NCBI GenBank assembly: GCA_038230335.1 | Contig: JBBRNL010000007.1 | Span: 62,001 to 126,000 of the forward strand | Length of the DNA stretch: 64,000 nt | Source: JBBRDU01 sp038230335 | GTDB lineage: Bacteria > Verrucomicrobiota > Verrucomicrobiia > Chthoniobacterales > UBA10450 | Reading direction: 5' to 3' | Shown here: one piece after another, positions 37,012 through 45,990 of the stretch | How positions within the stretch are numbered: the stretch's first letter is position 1 | Layout of the letters: the number at the start of each line of letters is the position of its first letter | Made by a program: the position numbers and the translations under genes | The notes under the pieces: model-generated | Seen by the model: only the letters and a program-made list of their open reading frames with translations | Told to the model about the DNA's origin: nothing | The model's database searches: none

Positions 37012-37983
37012 ATGGATTACCTTGAAAAGGCGATTCGTGTCTTGGACATCGAAATTCTCGAGCTGCAGCGCTTGCGCGACCGCTTGGGGGCTCCTTTCGC
37101 ACAGGCCGTTGAGCTGATCAAGGAGGCGGTGGACGCCCGGGGAAAGGTGGTCGTCCTTGGCATCGGAAAGTCCGGACACATCGGTGGCAAGATCGCCTCC
37201 ACCCTTACGAGCACCGGCTCTCCCGCCGTGGTGCTGGATTCATCGAATGCACTTCATGGCGACCTGGGCGTGGTGGCCGATGGTGACGTGGTACTGGCCT
37301 TGAGTGCCAGCGGTGAGACGGAGGAGTTACTCCAGATTCTGCCAGCGATCGCTCGCTTTCAGGTCAAGATCATTGCCATGTGCGGGAAGGCTGGATCGAC
37401 GCTCGTGCAGAATGCTCACGTCTTTTTGGACGTAAACATTGAACAGGAAGCGTGTCCTTTGAACCTCGCTCCCACCTCGAGCACGACCGTCATGCTCGCG
37501 CTGGGCGACGCACTCGCCATGGTCCTGCTGGAGGCGCGCGGCTTCCAAAAGGAAGACTTCGCCAAATTTCACCCGGCCGGCATGATTGGGCGGAGCCTGC
37601 TCATGCGGGTGCATCAAATCATGCGACCGCGCGAAGCCATGGCCATTGTTGCCACCGACACGCCGATCCGGGAGGTTTTGAAAGCCATGACGAGTGTGCG
37701 CGCGGGCGCCGCCGTCGTGGCCGACCAGAACCAGCACCTGTCCGGAATCTTCACGCACGGCGATTTCGCGCGGCATTTCCAATCCGACTCGAAGATCGGC
37801 GATCGTGCCGTAGCCGATTTGATGACTTTAAATCCCGTGACCGTACACAAGGACAAGCTGGCCGTGGAAGTGCTGAATCTGTTGGAGCGCCATCGTATCG
37901 ACGACCTGATCGTGGTCGATGACGACAAGGTGCCGGTTGGGATTGTGGATTCGCAGGATTTGACGCGGTTGAAGCTGCTGTAA
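37012..37983 (+). CDS. kdsD: D-arabinose-5-phosphate isomerase, KpsF/GutQ family
   Basis: A 323-residue isomerase converting ribulose-5-phosphate to arabinose-5-phosphate, the first step to KDO of LPS. A SIS domain covers residues 30-185 (VVLGIGKSGHIGGKIASTLTSTG; ALSASGETEELL; NLAPTSSTT with the sugar-phosphate-binding residues). Two CBS domains (about 205-323) make the usual regulatory half. Length and architecture are canonical. It is divergent from the small secreted protein (69 bases) and precedes efp by 87 bases on the same strand. Confidence 0.93.
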   Translation: MDYLEKAIRVLDIEILELQRLRDRLGAPFAQAVELIKEAVDARGKVVVLGIGKSGHIGGKIASTLTSTGSPAVVLDSSNALHGDLGVVADGDVVLALSASGETEELLQILPAIARFQVKIIAMCGKAGSTLVQNAHVFLDVNIEQEACPLNLAPTSSTTVMLALGDALAMVLLEARGFQKEDFAKFHPAGMIGRSLLMRVHQIMRPREAMAIVATDTPIREVLKAMTSVRAGAAVVADQNQHLSGIFTHGDFARHFQSDSKIGDRAVADLMTLNPVTVHKDKLAVEVLNLLERHRIDDLIVVDDDKVPVGIVDSQDLTRLKLL

Positions 37984-38070
37984 GAGGGCTTGGATTTTAG
38001 AGCTTCGCTCGTTGCGTGAAGCAGTGAGCCGTGGCACAGTCGGCCTCCTCCCGCTCATCACTTTTTCCCC

Positions 38071-38628
38071 ATGGCCGCCGCAAACGATCTCCGCAAAGGA
38101 ATGGCGATTAAATACAATGGCAACGCCGCCATCGTTCTGGAGGTGCATCATCGCACGCCGGGAAATCTGCGCGCCTTCGTGCAGGCCATCATTCGATACA
38201 TCAACACCGGTAAAAGCGCCGACGTGCGATTCGGGTCGACCGACAAGGTGGAGTTTGTCGATATTGAGCGGAAGCAGTTGGATTTCAGTTACAAGGATAA
38301 CGAGGGTTATCACTTCATGGATCCGGAGACGTACGAGACCATCACGTACCAGGAGAATTTCCTGAAAGAGACGAAAGATTACCTTGTGGAAAATTTGTCC
38401 GTCCAAGTCCTTTATGCTGAAGGCAAGGCAGTTGAAGTGGAATTGCCCGCCTCAGTCAACCTGAAGGTCGTCGAATCGGCCGAGGGTCTGCGCGGGGATA
38501 CAGCCAGTAATGTGACCAAGCCCGCCCTCCTCGAAAGCGGCAAGACGGTCAACGTCCCGCTCTTTATCAAGGAAGGCGAGTTGATCAAAGTCGACACTCG
38601 CACCGGCGCCTACATGGGCCGCTCCTGA
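38071..38628 (+). CDS. efp: Elongation factor P with unusual tip loop
   Basis: A 185-residue translation factor that rescues ribosomes stalled at proline stretches. It has the three beta-barrel domains of EF-P and the C-terminal signature VPLFIKEGELIKVDTRTGAYMGR. The loop that normally carries the modified Lys (PGKG) or the rhamnosylated Arg (PGRN) reads TPGNLRAF: Asn32 sits at the modified position and Arg34 two residues on. The proteome here contains very long Pro-Thr tracts, whose synthesis may depend on such a factor. Confidence 0.97.
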   Translation: MAAANDLRKGMAIKYNGNAAIVLEVHHRTPGNLRAFVQAIIRYINTGKSADVRFGSTDKVEFVDIERKQLDFSYKDNEGYHFMDPETYETITYQENFLKETKDYLVENLSVQVLYAEGKAVEVELPASVNLKVVESAEGLRGDTASNVTKPALLESGKTVNVPLFIKEGELIKVDTRTGAYMGRS

Positions 38629-38718
38629 TTCGTCCCGTCTTAACTAGGAATGGCCTCGCACGACGGCCACAAAGGACACGACGGCTACGATGTCCGTCTC
38701 CTGGCGGTCTCCGCGGTT

Positions 38719-38741
38719 GTAGGGCAAGCGCGCCGCTTGCC
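38719..38741 (+). repeat. GTAG-hairpin element
   Basis: GTAG at 38719-38722 is directly followed by a perfect eight-pair stem: GGCAAGCG (38723-38730), loop CGC, CGCTTGCC (38734-38741), then a T-rich stretch GTTTTGATTT. It is the cleanest member of the family in this window. It could also serve as the efp terminator. Confidence 0.7.
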
Positions 38742-38824
38742 GTTTTGATTTGGCCTTTTTGCGCGATTTCTGATTAACAAGTCGCGTAAAGGTGGCGGGA
38801 ACGAAGAAACATAGGGCGACGACC

Positions 38825-39616
38825 ATGGCGCAGGCACGTCAGCCGGGGCGTCGTGTTAAAGTGGTTCCGTATGTCGTTCCGAACACGCGGCTGCGTCCCA
38901 CCTATGACCCGCTCATGATCCCGACCCGCTGGGTTAAATTTGTCTTTGCCCTCTTCCTCTTGCCGCTTTGTGCGGTCCTGACGCAGACTTTCTTTACCGC
39001 TTTTGCTCGTGCCACGATCGCCCAACGGCTTTGGGCGGCCGAAGAATTCTGGTTTTTTTCGTTAGGCGCGGTGCTTTGGCTGATCGCGTTCTTCGGTTTG
39101 AGCCGCCCGGTCATTCTTTATGTTTTTGGTCACGAACTCACCCATGCGCTGTGGGTCTGGGTCATGGGAGGACGTGTTACCCGGTTCCGCGTGAGCCGGG
39201 ATGGCGGACATATCGTGACGGATAAGAACAACTTCCTCATCGCGCTCGCCCCGTATTTCTTCCCGCTCTACAGCATCCTCGCGATCACCGTCTACGGGGT
39301 GGTCAGTCTCTTTTATGACGTGCGGCCCTACGGGCGGCTGCTCTATGCCGTGATCGGCGTGACGTGGGCGTTCCACTTTACCTTCACCTGCTGGATGATT
39401 CCCAAAAAACAGACAGACCTGAGCGACCACGGCACGTTCTTTTCGCTCGTCGTGATCTACTTGATGAATCTGATGTTGCTCAGTGTGATGCTGGTGCTGG
39501 CCGCGCGGCAAATTACTTTCCTCGCCCTGGGCGCGGATTTATTGACGAACATCAGCAATTTCTCGCAATGGATTGTCTCTCTGTGCGAACGCTTTAGTCG
39601 CGGGGCCCAGGGCTAA
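38825..39616 (+). CDS. M50-like membrane metallopeptidase homologue
   Basis: A 263-residue protein with about six hydrophobic segments. The second or third carries HELTHALWVWVMGG, an HExxH zinc motif inside a membrane helix as in site-2-protease-type M50 enzymes. A following RDGGHIVTDKNNFLIALAPYFFPLYSI keeps the Gly-rich and Ala-Pro pattern seen in some members. The classic NxxPxPxLDGG second motif is not found, so activity is uncertain. The ATG at 38825 is preferred; a GTG at 38792 would add 11 residues. Confidence 0.65.
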   Translation: MAQARQPGRRVKVVPYVVPNTRLRPTYDPLMIPTRWVKFVFALFLLPLCAVLTQTFFTAFARATIAQRLWAAEEFWFFSLGAVLWLIAFFGLSRPVILYVFGHELTHALWVWVMGGRVTRFRVSRDGGHIVTDKNNFLIALAPYFFPLYSILAITVYGVVSLFYDVRPYGRLLYAVIGVTWAFHFTFTCWMIPKKQTDLSDHGTFFSLVVIYLMNLMLLSVMLVLAARQITFLALGADLLTNISNFSQWIVSLCERFSRGAQG

Positions 39617-39628
39617 CCTTAGGGTCAG

Positions 39629-42493
39629 CTAGCCGGGTGCGTTGGTGATGAGGGCGAACGGGAGCGTCAACATGGCATCGCTGACTTTCAGACGGCGACC
39701 GTCGAGCTGAATGTCACGCCCGGTAAAAACCTCGCGGACGCGTTCCATGCTGAGGCCCTCCGGGATCTCGATGATTGTGTCATTCCATTTTTCGCCAATG
39801 GGCGGGAAGCCCACGCGCGATGAAAGCCGCGGTGCGATCACCATGATCCATTCTCCCTGAAACTCTCTCGTAAACACGACACAACAATCTGCGAAACTCC
39901 CGCTCGCGGTGGTCGGCGCATAGCTTCCGTGACGAAAAACATCCGGGTGTTCCCTTCGAAAGCGCAAGACCCGCTGGGTGAGGAACATTTTGATCCGTCC
40001 GTCCGGCCAGTTTGAAACCAGCTCATCCAGATTGGTCTGGAGAAGTCCATCGAGCATGCCTTGACGTTTCCCGTAATCGACGGGGCGCCGGTTATCCGGA
40101 TCGACCAGGGACAAGTCCCAGATTTCGTTGCCCTGATAGATGTCGGGCACCCCCGGCGAGGTGAACTTGAGAAGTGTCTGGCTGAGAGAGTTGATCGCGC
40201 CGAGCCGGGCTACCTCCTCCACCACCGGCAGAAAGTTCGGCAGAAATCTGTTCTTCGGGGAGGCGGAAAGAATTCTGGAAATGAACTCGCTCATGGCGCC
40301 GAGCCATTCTTCGTTAGGCTGGATCCAGCTCGTATTCAGTTTCGCTTCGTTCAGCGCCTTGGCCATGTAGGTTTGAATGCGCTGCACGAAATCCGGAGGG
40401 ACGCTCCCGGCCGCCACGCCGCCGGCTTGAATGGGCCAACTGCCGAGCAGGGTTTGATAAAGCAGATATTCCTCATTGGCCTCCGGTGCTTCGATCTCTT
40501 CGATTTGCCTTTTCCAACGGCGGTTGTTTGTCCGCCAACGCTGCACGGAACGGCGCCAAAGATCGGGCACCTCCGAGATCGCAACCATCCGGGCGCGGAC
40601 GTCTTCGCTGCGCTTTGTATCGTGCGTCGAAGTGGTCAGCAGGGTCGCCGGCCAATCGCGCTGCCGCTCCAGATTACGTTGGTGAAAAGTCTCCGCTGAG
40701 ATACCGAAGTGCTGCGGTTCGCCTCCCACTTCATTCAGGGCGGCGAGTCGATTGAAAATGTAGAAGGCGGTATCCTCCAGCCCCTTGGCCATGATCGGCC
40801 CCGTGTATTGCTGGAATTTTAAAACGAATTGGGTGTGGGCTGCGCGCGCTGCGTCGTCGAGATTTTCGGGAAACCGAAAGAGAAGAATGTCGCGCAGAAA
40901 ATTAAAGACAGAGGTGTCGATCGCGGGATTGCGCCGCTTAGCCGCGGCGATGGCCCGTTCCACCACCTGCTGGTCCTCTTCCCGGACGGACTGTCCTGGC
41001 GCGAGGTAGGTCCGGTAGACTGGAAAGCAGGCGATCGTTTCACGAACAGCACGGGCCAGCGCCTGCAGGGTGAAATCGCGAAACCAGCGGTTCTGCTCGG
41101 AGAGGCGGTCCGCCATATTCCCGAGCACATTGACGTCGTTGGCGAGAGAGAGCCGCATGACCTGCCGCTTCTTGGCATAAACCAAATGACCAAAATGCAC
41201 GGAATGCCCGATGAATCGCCGGTAGATATTCGTCATGGCCGCTTCGGCCGAAGCGTCCACGAGCAGCTGCGTTACTTCTTTTCCAAACTCGTAACCAGTG
41301 GTGCCGTGGATCGGCCAGTCCTGGGGCAACTTTTCGTTACCGGTTAGAATCTTTTCGACGATCAGGTAGATAGCGCGTTGATCGGAGGGCGGAGGAACTT
41401 GGAGCGCCTCGGCGCAATTCTGCTGGAGTTTTTCGAAATATTCCCGCGGCAGTAACAGGCCGTCCGGGTGATCGATGCGCAATCCGGTGACGGCGCCGGC
41501 ATGCACGAGTTCGAGCAAGAGCTGGTGGGTTGCATGGAAGACCTCGGGCAATTCCATGCGAATGGCAGCGAGATCATTGATATCGAAAAACCGGCGATAA
41601 TTAATCTCTTCTGCGGCGACGCGCCAGAAAGCCAGCCGGTAGGACTGTGCGTTCAGTAGTTCGTCCAGCCGGTCAAAGCTGCGCGCATCACCCGGTTGGC
41701 CATTGATCTGCACGATGGCCCGCTCGACGGCGTCCCGTACCTGCGGGGCCTCTTCCATGCGCCGTTCCAGGCGGCGTTTGATGATCTCTTTTTCGCGGAC
41801 CCGTTCGGCGATTCGATCGCCATCCCTCTCGGTGCGCTTCGGCAAATACTCCAGCGCAGTCAGGATGCTCTGGAATTCAGCATAGAACTCTTCGTCCTGG
41901 AAACCGGCCAGCTTCTCCAGGGCGATCTCCAGGATGTAACGGTAAGTGCCCGGGGCAATGGGCAGTTCGTGTTTGAAATAGCAAAGGGAGAAGGCGCCCG
42001 CTTCGAAGCGCACCTTTAACTCCCCGCGCTCCAGGACGCGTCCGTACTGATCGCCCAGGATGGGAAGCAGAACTTTTTCCTGCAGATCCGCCTTTAACGG
42101 ATGCCAATCGATATCGAAATAGGGCGCGTGCATCGAGCTGGGCCCGTTTTCCAAAACATCCATCCACCATTGATTGAGCGGTTCGCCGATCCCCATGTGA
42201 TTCGGCACGAAGTCGAGAAGTTGTCCCATTTGGTGGGCGTGCAATTCCGAAATCCACGCGTCATACTCGTCGCGCGAACCGATCGCAGCGTTCAGTTTGT
42301 TATGATCGGTGATGTCGTAACCGTGCAGACTTTCGGCCCGCGCCTGAAAATAGGGAGAGGCGTAGGCGTCGCTCACGCCGAGCTCATGCAGGTAGTGCGT
42401 AATGGCGCGCGCGTCCGCGAATGTGAAATCGCGGTTAAACTGCAATCGGTAGGTGCAGTTTGGGATGCGCGGATGTGGGGTCCTTAACGTCAT
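39629..42493 (-). CDS. treY: Malto-oligosyltrehalose synthase
   Basis: A 954-residue GH13 enzyme that turns the reducing end of maltodextrins into a trehalosyl group. The N-terminus has TYRLQFNRDFTFADARAITHYL and the SDAYASPYFQARAESLHGYDITDHNKLN block typical of TreY. Catalytic-region motifs include GLRIDHPDGL (nucleophile Asp) and the late TSTHDTKRSEDVRAR. Length is usual for TreY. The usual partners treZ and glycogen-debranching genes are not in the window. A GTG directly before the ATG could also start it. Confidence 0.95.
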   Translation of the reverse strand: MTLRTPHPRIPNCTYRLQFNRDFTFADARAITHYLHELGVSDAYASPYFQARAESLHGYDITDHNKLNAAIGSRDEYDAWISELHAHQMGQLLDFVPNHMGIGEPLNQWWMDVLENGPSSMHAPYFDIDWHPLKADLQEKVLLPILGDQYGRVLERGELKVRFEAGAFSLCYFKHELPIAPGTYRYILEIALEKLAGFQDEEFYAEFQSILTALEYLPKRTERDGDRIAERVREKEIIKRRLERRMEEAPQVRDAVERAIVQINGQPGDARSFDRLDELLNAQSYRLAFWRVAAEEINYRRFFDINDLAAIRMELPEVFHATHQLLLELVHAGAVTGLRIDHPDGLLLPREYFEKLQQNCAEALQVPPPSDQRAIYLIVEKILTGNEKLPQDWPIHGTTGYEFGKEVTQLLVDASAEAAMTNIYRRFIGHSVHFGHLVYAKKRQVMRLSLANDVNVLGNMADRLSEQNRWFRDFTLQALARAVRETIACFPVYRTYLAPGQSVREEDQQVVERAIAAAKRRNPAIDTSVFNFLRDILLFRFPENLDDAARAAHTQFVLKFQQYTGPIMAKGLEDTAFYIFNRLAALNEVGGEPQHFGISAETFHQRNLERQRDWPATLLTTSTHDTKRSEDVRARMVAISEVPDLWRRSVQRWRTNNRRWKRQIEEIEAPEANEEYLLYQTLLGSWPIQAGGVAAGSVPPDFVQRIQTYMAKALNEAKLNTSWIQPNEEWLGAMSEFISRILSASPKNRFLPNFLPVVEEVARLGAINSLSQTLLKFTSPGVPDIYQGNEIWDLSLVDPDNRRPVDYGKRQGMLDGLLQTNLDELVSNWPDGRIKMFLTQRVLRFRREHPDVFRHGSYAPTTASGSFADCCVVFTREFQGEWIMVIAPRLSSRVGFPPIGEKWNDTIIEIPEGLSMERVREVFTGRDIQLDGRRLKVSDAMLTLPFALITNAPG

Positions 42494-42803
42494 CACTCGG
42501 ATAAGAGAACGTTCAACGTCCCGCGCTCAACGTTCAACGTCCAATGAAAGAACACGGCGTATCTTCCGTGCGCGCTTTTCCCTTCCTCGTTATCGTCGGG
42601 CAAACTGTCATCCTGAGCCAGCGAAGACGGCGAAGGATCTCACCATTCAGACGGCATTACGCAAGCACGGCTCGTGTGGTCAATGGAGCGCTTGCCGCTC
42701 CCTCGCTTGCGCTCGGGATGACACATCTTTATCCAGCGGCTTGCCTAAGTCGCCCGTGCCGGAGTTTTGTCGATGCTGCGGGAAGCGGCAATCCGTCAAA
42801 TAT
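42494..42803. other. 310-base intergenic region with repeats, no gene
   Basis: Between the start of treY and the end of argS. It contains three near-copies of GTTCAACGTC (42510-42540) and one copy of a dispersed element at 42607-42655. The rest is without a credible reading frame or hairpin. A treY promoter is expected here but I cannot point to one. Confidence 0.6.
42607..42655 (+). repeat. Dispersed intergenic repeat, copy 1
   Basis: Begins GTCATCCTGAGCCAG and ends with GAAGGATCTCACC and ATTCAGACGGC. The same blocks, in the same order on the opposite strand, occur at 49046-49103. A third stretch at 58215-58260 may be a worn copy. Confidence 0.65.
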
Positions 42804-44516
42804 CTACATCTTTTCTGGCACCTCGATGCCGAGAAGATCGAGCCCCTTCTGAAGGACGCGGGCGGTCAGTTCGGAAAGAGCGAGGCGCGAACCCCGGACC
42901 GGTTCCTCTGATTTAAGGACGGGGCAGGCCTCGTAAAAGGCGTGGAAGCTGTTGGCCAGCTCGAATAAATAGTTCGCCAGAATATTAGGACGAAAATCGT
43001 TCAGGACTTGGGGCACTACCTCGGCAAATTGGGCAACCCGTTTCGCGAGGTTGATCTCCGCCGGTTCAGTCAGAACGATGGGAGCGTGGGTTGACCCGTT
43101 CTCCGCCTCACCCGCTTTCCGAAAGATGGATCGAATGCGGACGTAGGCATTCTGCAGGTAGGGCGCCGTGTTCCCCTGGAACGACAACATCCTGTCCCAC
43201 GAGAAGACGTAGTCAGTCATGCGGTACTGCGAGAGGTCCGCGTACTTGACGGCCCCGATCCCGATCGCACGGGCGATGTCTTCGGTCTCCGCCGCAGTGA
43301 AATCGGGATTCTTTTGTTCGACAATCCTACGAGCGCGCTCGCGGGCCTCGTCGAGCACATCGCGCAACGGCACGTTTTCACCGGAACGCGTCTTCATCAG
43401 TTTACGGTCTTCTCCAAGAATGCTGCCATTGGTGATGTGGCGAAAATCCGCCGTGAACCCTTCGCGCCGCGCGATCTCGAAGATCTGTTTGAAATGCAAA
43501 ATCTGCGGCGCGCCCGTCACAATCCAAACCGTGTCTGCTTTCAAATCCTGGATGCGATAATCGATCGTTGCGATGTCCGTAGTCGCGTAATTGTAACCAC
43601 CGTCTCGTTTCCGCACGATGCATGGTTTGTCGCCTAGCTCCGGGATATCCCGGAAAAAGACGCAGACTGCCTCTTCGCTAATTTCGGCAATCTTAGACTG
43701 CAACAGCCGTTCGACCACGCCCGGCAGCCGGTCGTTATAAAAGCTTTCGCCGCGTTGCATGTCGTAATGGATGTCCAGCACCTGGTAAGCGCGCTCGAAT
43801 TCTTGCAGGGACAGATCGACCGTTTGTTTCCAGATGGAAAAATTTTCAGGATCGTTAGCCTGAAGTTTGACTAGTTCCTGCCGACACGCGTCACGCACAG
43901 CCGGATCGGCCGCGACATGCTCGTTTGTCTCCTTGTAGATACGGACCAGTTCCGCAATCGGATCTCGGTCCAGGGCTTCCCGATCAAGGAAATTTTTCCA
44001 ACCGTAAATGACCATCCCGAACTGCGTGCCCCAGTCACCGATGTGATTGTCGCGAATGACATCATGCCCAAGAAACTTCGCGATCCGGGCGAGGGCATCG
44101 CCCAGGACGGTGCTGCGGATATGGCCGACGTGCATCGGCTTGGCCACGTTGGGTGACCCGAAGTCGATGACAATGCGGCGAGGCGATTGCGTTTGAGCGA
44201 CGCCCAGCCGGTCGTCCTGGAGAAGCTGGTCGGCTTGGCGCGCGATGACGCCGGGATGCAGCTTGAAATTTACGAAACCGGCCCCGGCGATGGTTGGTGT
44301 CTCGGCAAACTCGCCGACTTGCAGAGCACTCACAATTTTCGCAGCGAGCTCGCGCGGATTTTCCCCACGCTGCTTGGCCAAAACGAGCGCGGCATTTGTT
44401 TGGTAATCACCGAATCGCGGATCCGTCGCGGGCGTGACATCGCCGGCCTGCGGGAGTTGCAAAGTAGCCAGCGCCTCCGCTAGTTTCTGACTGAAGATAA
44501 TCTGGAAGGTGTCCAT
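42804..44516 (-). CDS. argS: Arginyl-tRNA synthetase
   Basis: A 570-residue class I synthetase. The HIGH-type motif is PMHVGHIRS (about residues 125-133), and the loop equivalent to KMSKS reads KLMKTRSGENV, typical of ArgRS. The anticodon-binding C-terminal domain ends with FYEACPVLKSEEPVRGSRLALSELTARVLQKGLDLLGIEVPEKM-type sequence. N-terminal additional domain present. Stands alone; 178 bases separate it from the PtsN-like gene upstream. Confidence 0.97.
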   Translation of the reverse strand: MDTFQIIFSQKLAEALATLQLPQAGDVTPATDPRFGDYQTNAALVLAKQRGENPRELAAKIVSALQVGEFAETPTIAGAGFVNFKLHPGVIARQADQLLQDDRLGVAQTQSPRRIVIDFGSPNVAKPMHVGHIRSTVLGDALARIAKFLGHDVIRDNHIGDWGTQFGMVIYGWKNFLDREALDRDPIAELVRIYKETNEHVAADPAVRDACRQELVKLQANDPENFSIWKQTVDLSLQEFERAYQVLDIHYDMQRGESFYNDRLPGVVERLLQSKIAEISEEAVCVFFRDIPELGDKPCIVRKRDGGYNYATTDIATIDYRIQDLKADTVWIVTGAPQILHFKQIFEIARREGFTADFRHITNGSILGEDRKLMKTRSGENVPLRDVLDEARERARRIVEQKNPDFTAAETEDIARAIGIGAVKYADLSQYRMTDYVFSWDRMLSFQGNTAPYLQNAYVRIRSIFRKAGEAENGSTHAPIVLTEPAEINLAKRVAQFAEVVPQVLNDFRPNILANYLFELANSFHAFYEACPVLKSEEPVRGSRLALSELTARVLQKGLDLLGIEVPEKM

Positions 44517-44559
44517 TATTTAGAGCCCTACAGATTCACACGGATAGAGCGAAGCGGCT

Positions 44560-44590
44560 AGGTGGAACGCGATCTCCGAGCGCATTGTTA
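44560..44590 (+). repeat. Short dispersed repeat, copy A
   Basis: AGGTGGAACGCGATCTCCG followed by AGCGCATTGTTA. It matches 53164-53194 with one mismatch in the first 19 bases. It lies in the argS upstream region. Confidence 0.5.
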
Positions 44591-44694
44591 AAGATTTTGC
44601 GCCGTGCCGCCATTTTAGCATCGAGCTGCGGAGAGCTTGATCCACCACCCCGTATGTGATCAGACGCGGGCTAAACCCACGCGGCAATGTATGG

Positions 44695-45162
44695 TTACGC
44701 TTTCGGAGGCGGACCGCGAAAGATAGCCAGGATTTCTTCGCGCGACTTCGCCGTCCCCAAATTCTCGCGGATGGAACGGTCGTTCAGGAATTTTGCAATG
44801 GAGGCGAGGGTGCGGAGGTGCGTTTGGAACTGATTCTTCGGGACAATGAAGAGGACGACAAACTTAACGGGGGCATTGTCGAGCGCGTCGAACTCGATGC
44901 CGCCGGGGGAGCGTCCAAAGGCGGCTACCACTTCGGCCAACCGGTCCGATGAACAGTGCGGGATGGCGATGCCAAACCCGATGCCGGTGCTCATCGTTTC
45001 TTCACGCTGCTTGAGCGACGCCAAAATACTCTCCCGGTCGTCCGCTTGGATTTTGCCAAGGCCGACGAGCAAATCGATCAACTCCACGATGGCCGGCCAC
45101 CGTTCGGTTGCGTTCATCTCGGGGATAATTTGCTCAGCAGATAATTGATCGCCAAAAGACAT
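44695..45162 (-). CDS. PTS EIIA domain protein, PtsN-like
   Basis: A 155-residue single-domain protein of the fructose/nitrogen EIIA type. The phospho-acceptor His69 lies in GIGFGIAIPHCSS, and the NAPVKFVVLFIVPKNQFQTHLRTLASIAKFL block is standard. No sugar permease is near, so a regulatory role like PtsN (nitrogen PTS) is likely; no EI or HPr gene is in view. It lies 78 bases downstream of the GT2 gene. Confidence 0.88.
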   Translation of the reverse strand: MSFGDQLSAEQIIPEMNATERWPAIVELIDLLVGLGKIQADDRESILASLKQREETMSTGIGFGIAIPHCSSDRLAEVVAAFGRSPGGIEFDALDNAPVKFVVLFIVPKNQFQTHLRTLASIAKFLNDRSIRENLGTAKSREEILAIFRGPPPKA

Positions 45163-45240
45163 GCGGAATGTCCCGATTCGGGGAGCGGAAGCTTACCGTT
45201 GCCCTATTGGTTGACAAGCCGGATTTGGGTAAAGGTTCGC

Positions 45241-45990
45241 CTAATCGTCCCGCACCTTGTAGCTGAGGCGACGCGAGAGGATCCAGCGCACACCGAACAT
45301 ATCGACGGTGGCGCGGATAGCGCGGTTTCCGAGACCGTATTTGCTTTCGCCGAATTGGCGCGGCCGATGATTGACCGGCACCTCCACCAGGCGATAGCCG
45401 GCGCCTTTGACCAGCGCAGGAACAAATCGGTGCATCCCCTTGAATGGGACCAGCGTTTCCACGCATTCGCGGCGCATGGCTTTCAACCCGCAACCGGTGT
45501 CGCGCACCCCGTCGCCGGTGAAGCGGCTCCGCACAAAATTCGCCACGCGACTGGTTATCCGCTTTACCACCGTATCTTTGCGACTCGCGCGATAACCACA
45601 GACGAGATCGGCGCCGGGCATCTCGGCCAGCAGTTTAGGGATGTCGGCCGGATCATTCTGCAAGTCGCCGTCCATCAGGATAACGGTCGCGCCGCGGGCC
45701 GCCTGCAGGCCCGCGTAGGTGGCCGCGCTTTGTCCGGCGTTTTTTTCAAAACGCAGAACACGAATCTGCGGGCCGCGCTCGATCTTTTCAGACGTCCCAT
45801 CACTCGATCCGTCGTCTACAAAAATGATTTCGTAGTTCAACCCGGTGAGGGCACGGCTGATTTCATTCTGTAAGGTGACGACGTTGTCCTCTTCATTGTA
45901 AACCGGCACGACCACCGAGATGTCGGGCCCTGTTTTGGAAAGGAGGCCCGCCTCCTCCATCGAGCCGGGCGATAACGAACTCTCTGTCAT
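45241..45990 (-). CDS. Family 2 glycosyltransferase, polyprenyl-phosphate type
   Basis: A 249-residue enzyme resembling dolichyl/undecaprenyl-phosphate sugar synthases (DPM1/ArnC group). It shows ISVVVPVYNEEDNV, FVDDGSSDGT, VILMDGDLQNDP (the DxD-type metal site) and RKDTVVKRITSRVANFVRSRFTGDGVRDTGCGLKAMRREC. No C-terminal membrane helices, so the DPM1-like short form. The ATG at 45990 overlaps the stop of the GT39 gene (ATGA). It would supply the lipid-linked sugar that the GT39 protein uses. Confidence 0.9.
   Translation of the reverse strand: MTESSLSPGSMEEAGLLSKTGPDISVVVPVYNEEDNVVTLQNEISRALTGLNYEIIFVDDGSSDGTSEKIERGPQIRVLRFEKNAGQSAATYAGLQAARGATVILMDGDLQNDPADIPKLLAEMPGADLVCGYRASRKDTVVKRITSRVANFVRSRFTGDGVRDTGCGLKAMRRECVETLVPFKGMHRFVPALVKGAGYRLVEVPVNHRPRQFGESKYGLGNRAIRATVDMFGVRWILSRRLSYKVRDD

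Noticed and set aside
44640..44690. Terminator hairpin downstream of the PtsN-like gene
   Set aside because: GCGTGGG and CCCGCG can pair only with a bulge and there is no T run; too weak to list.
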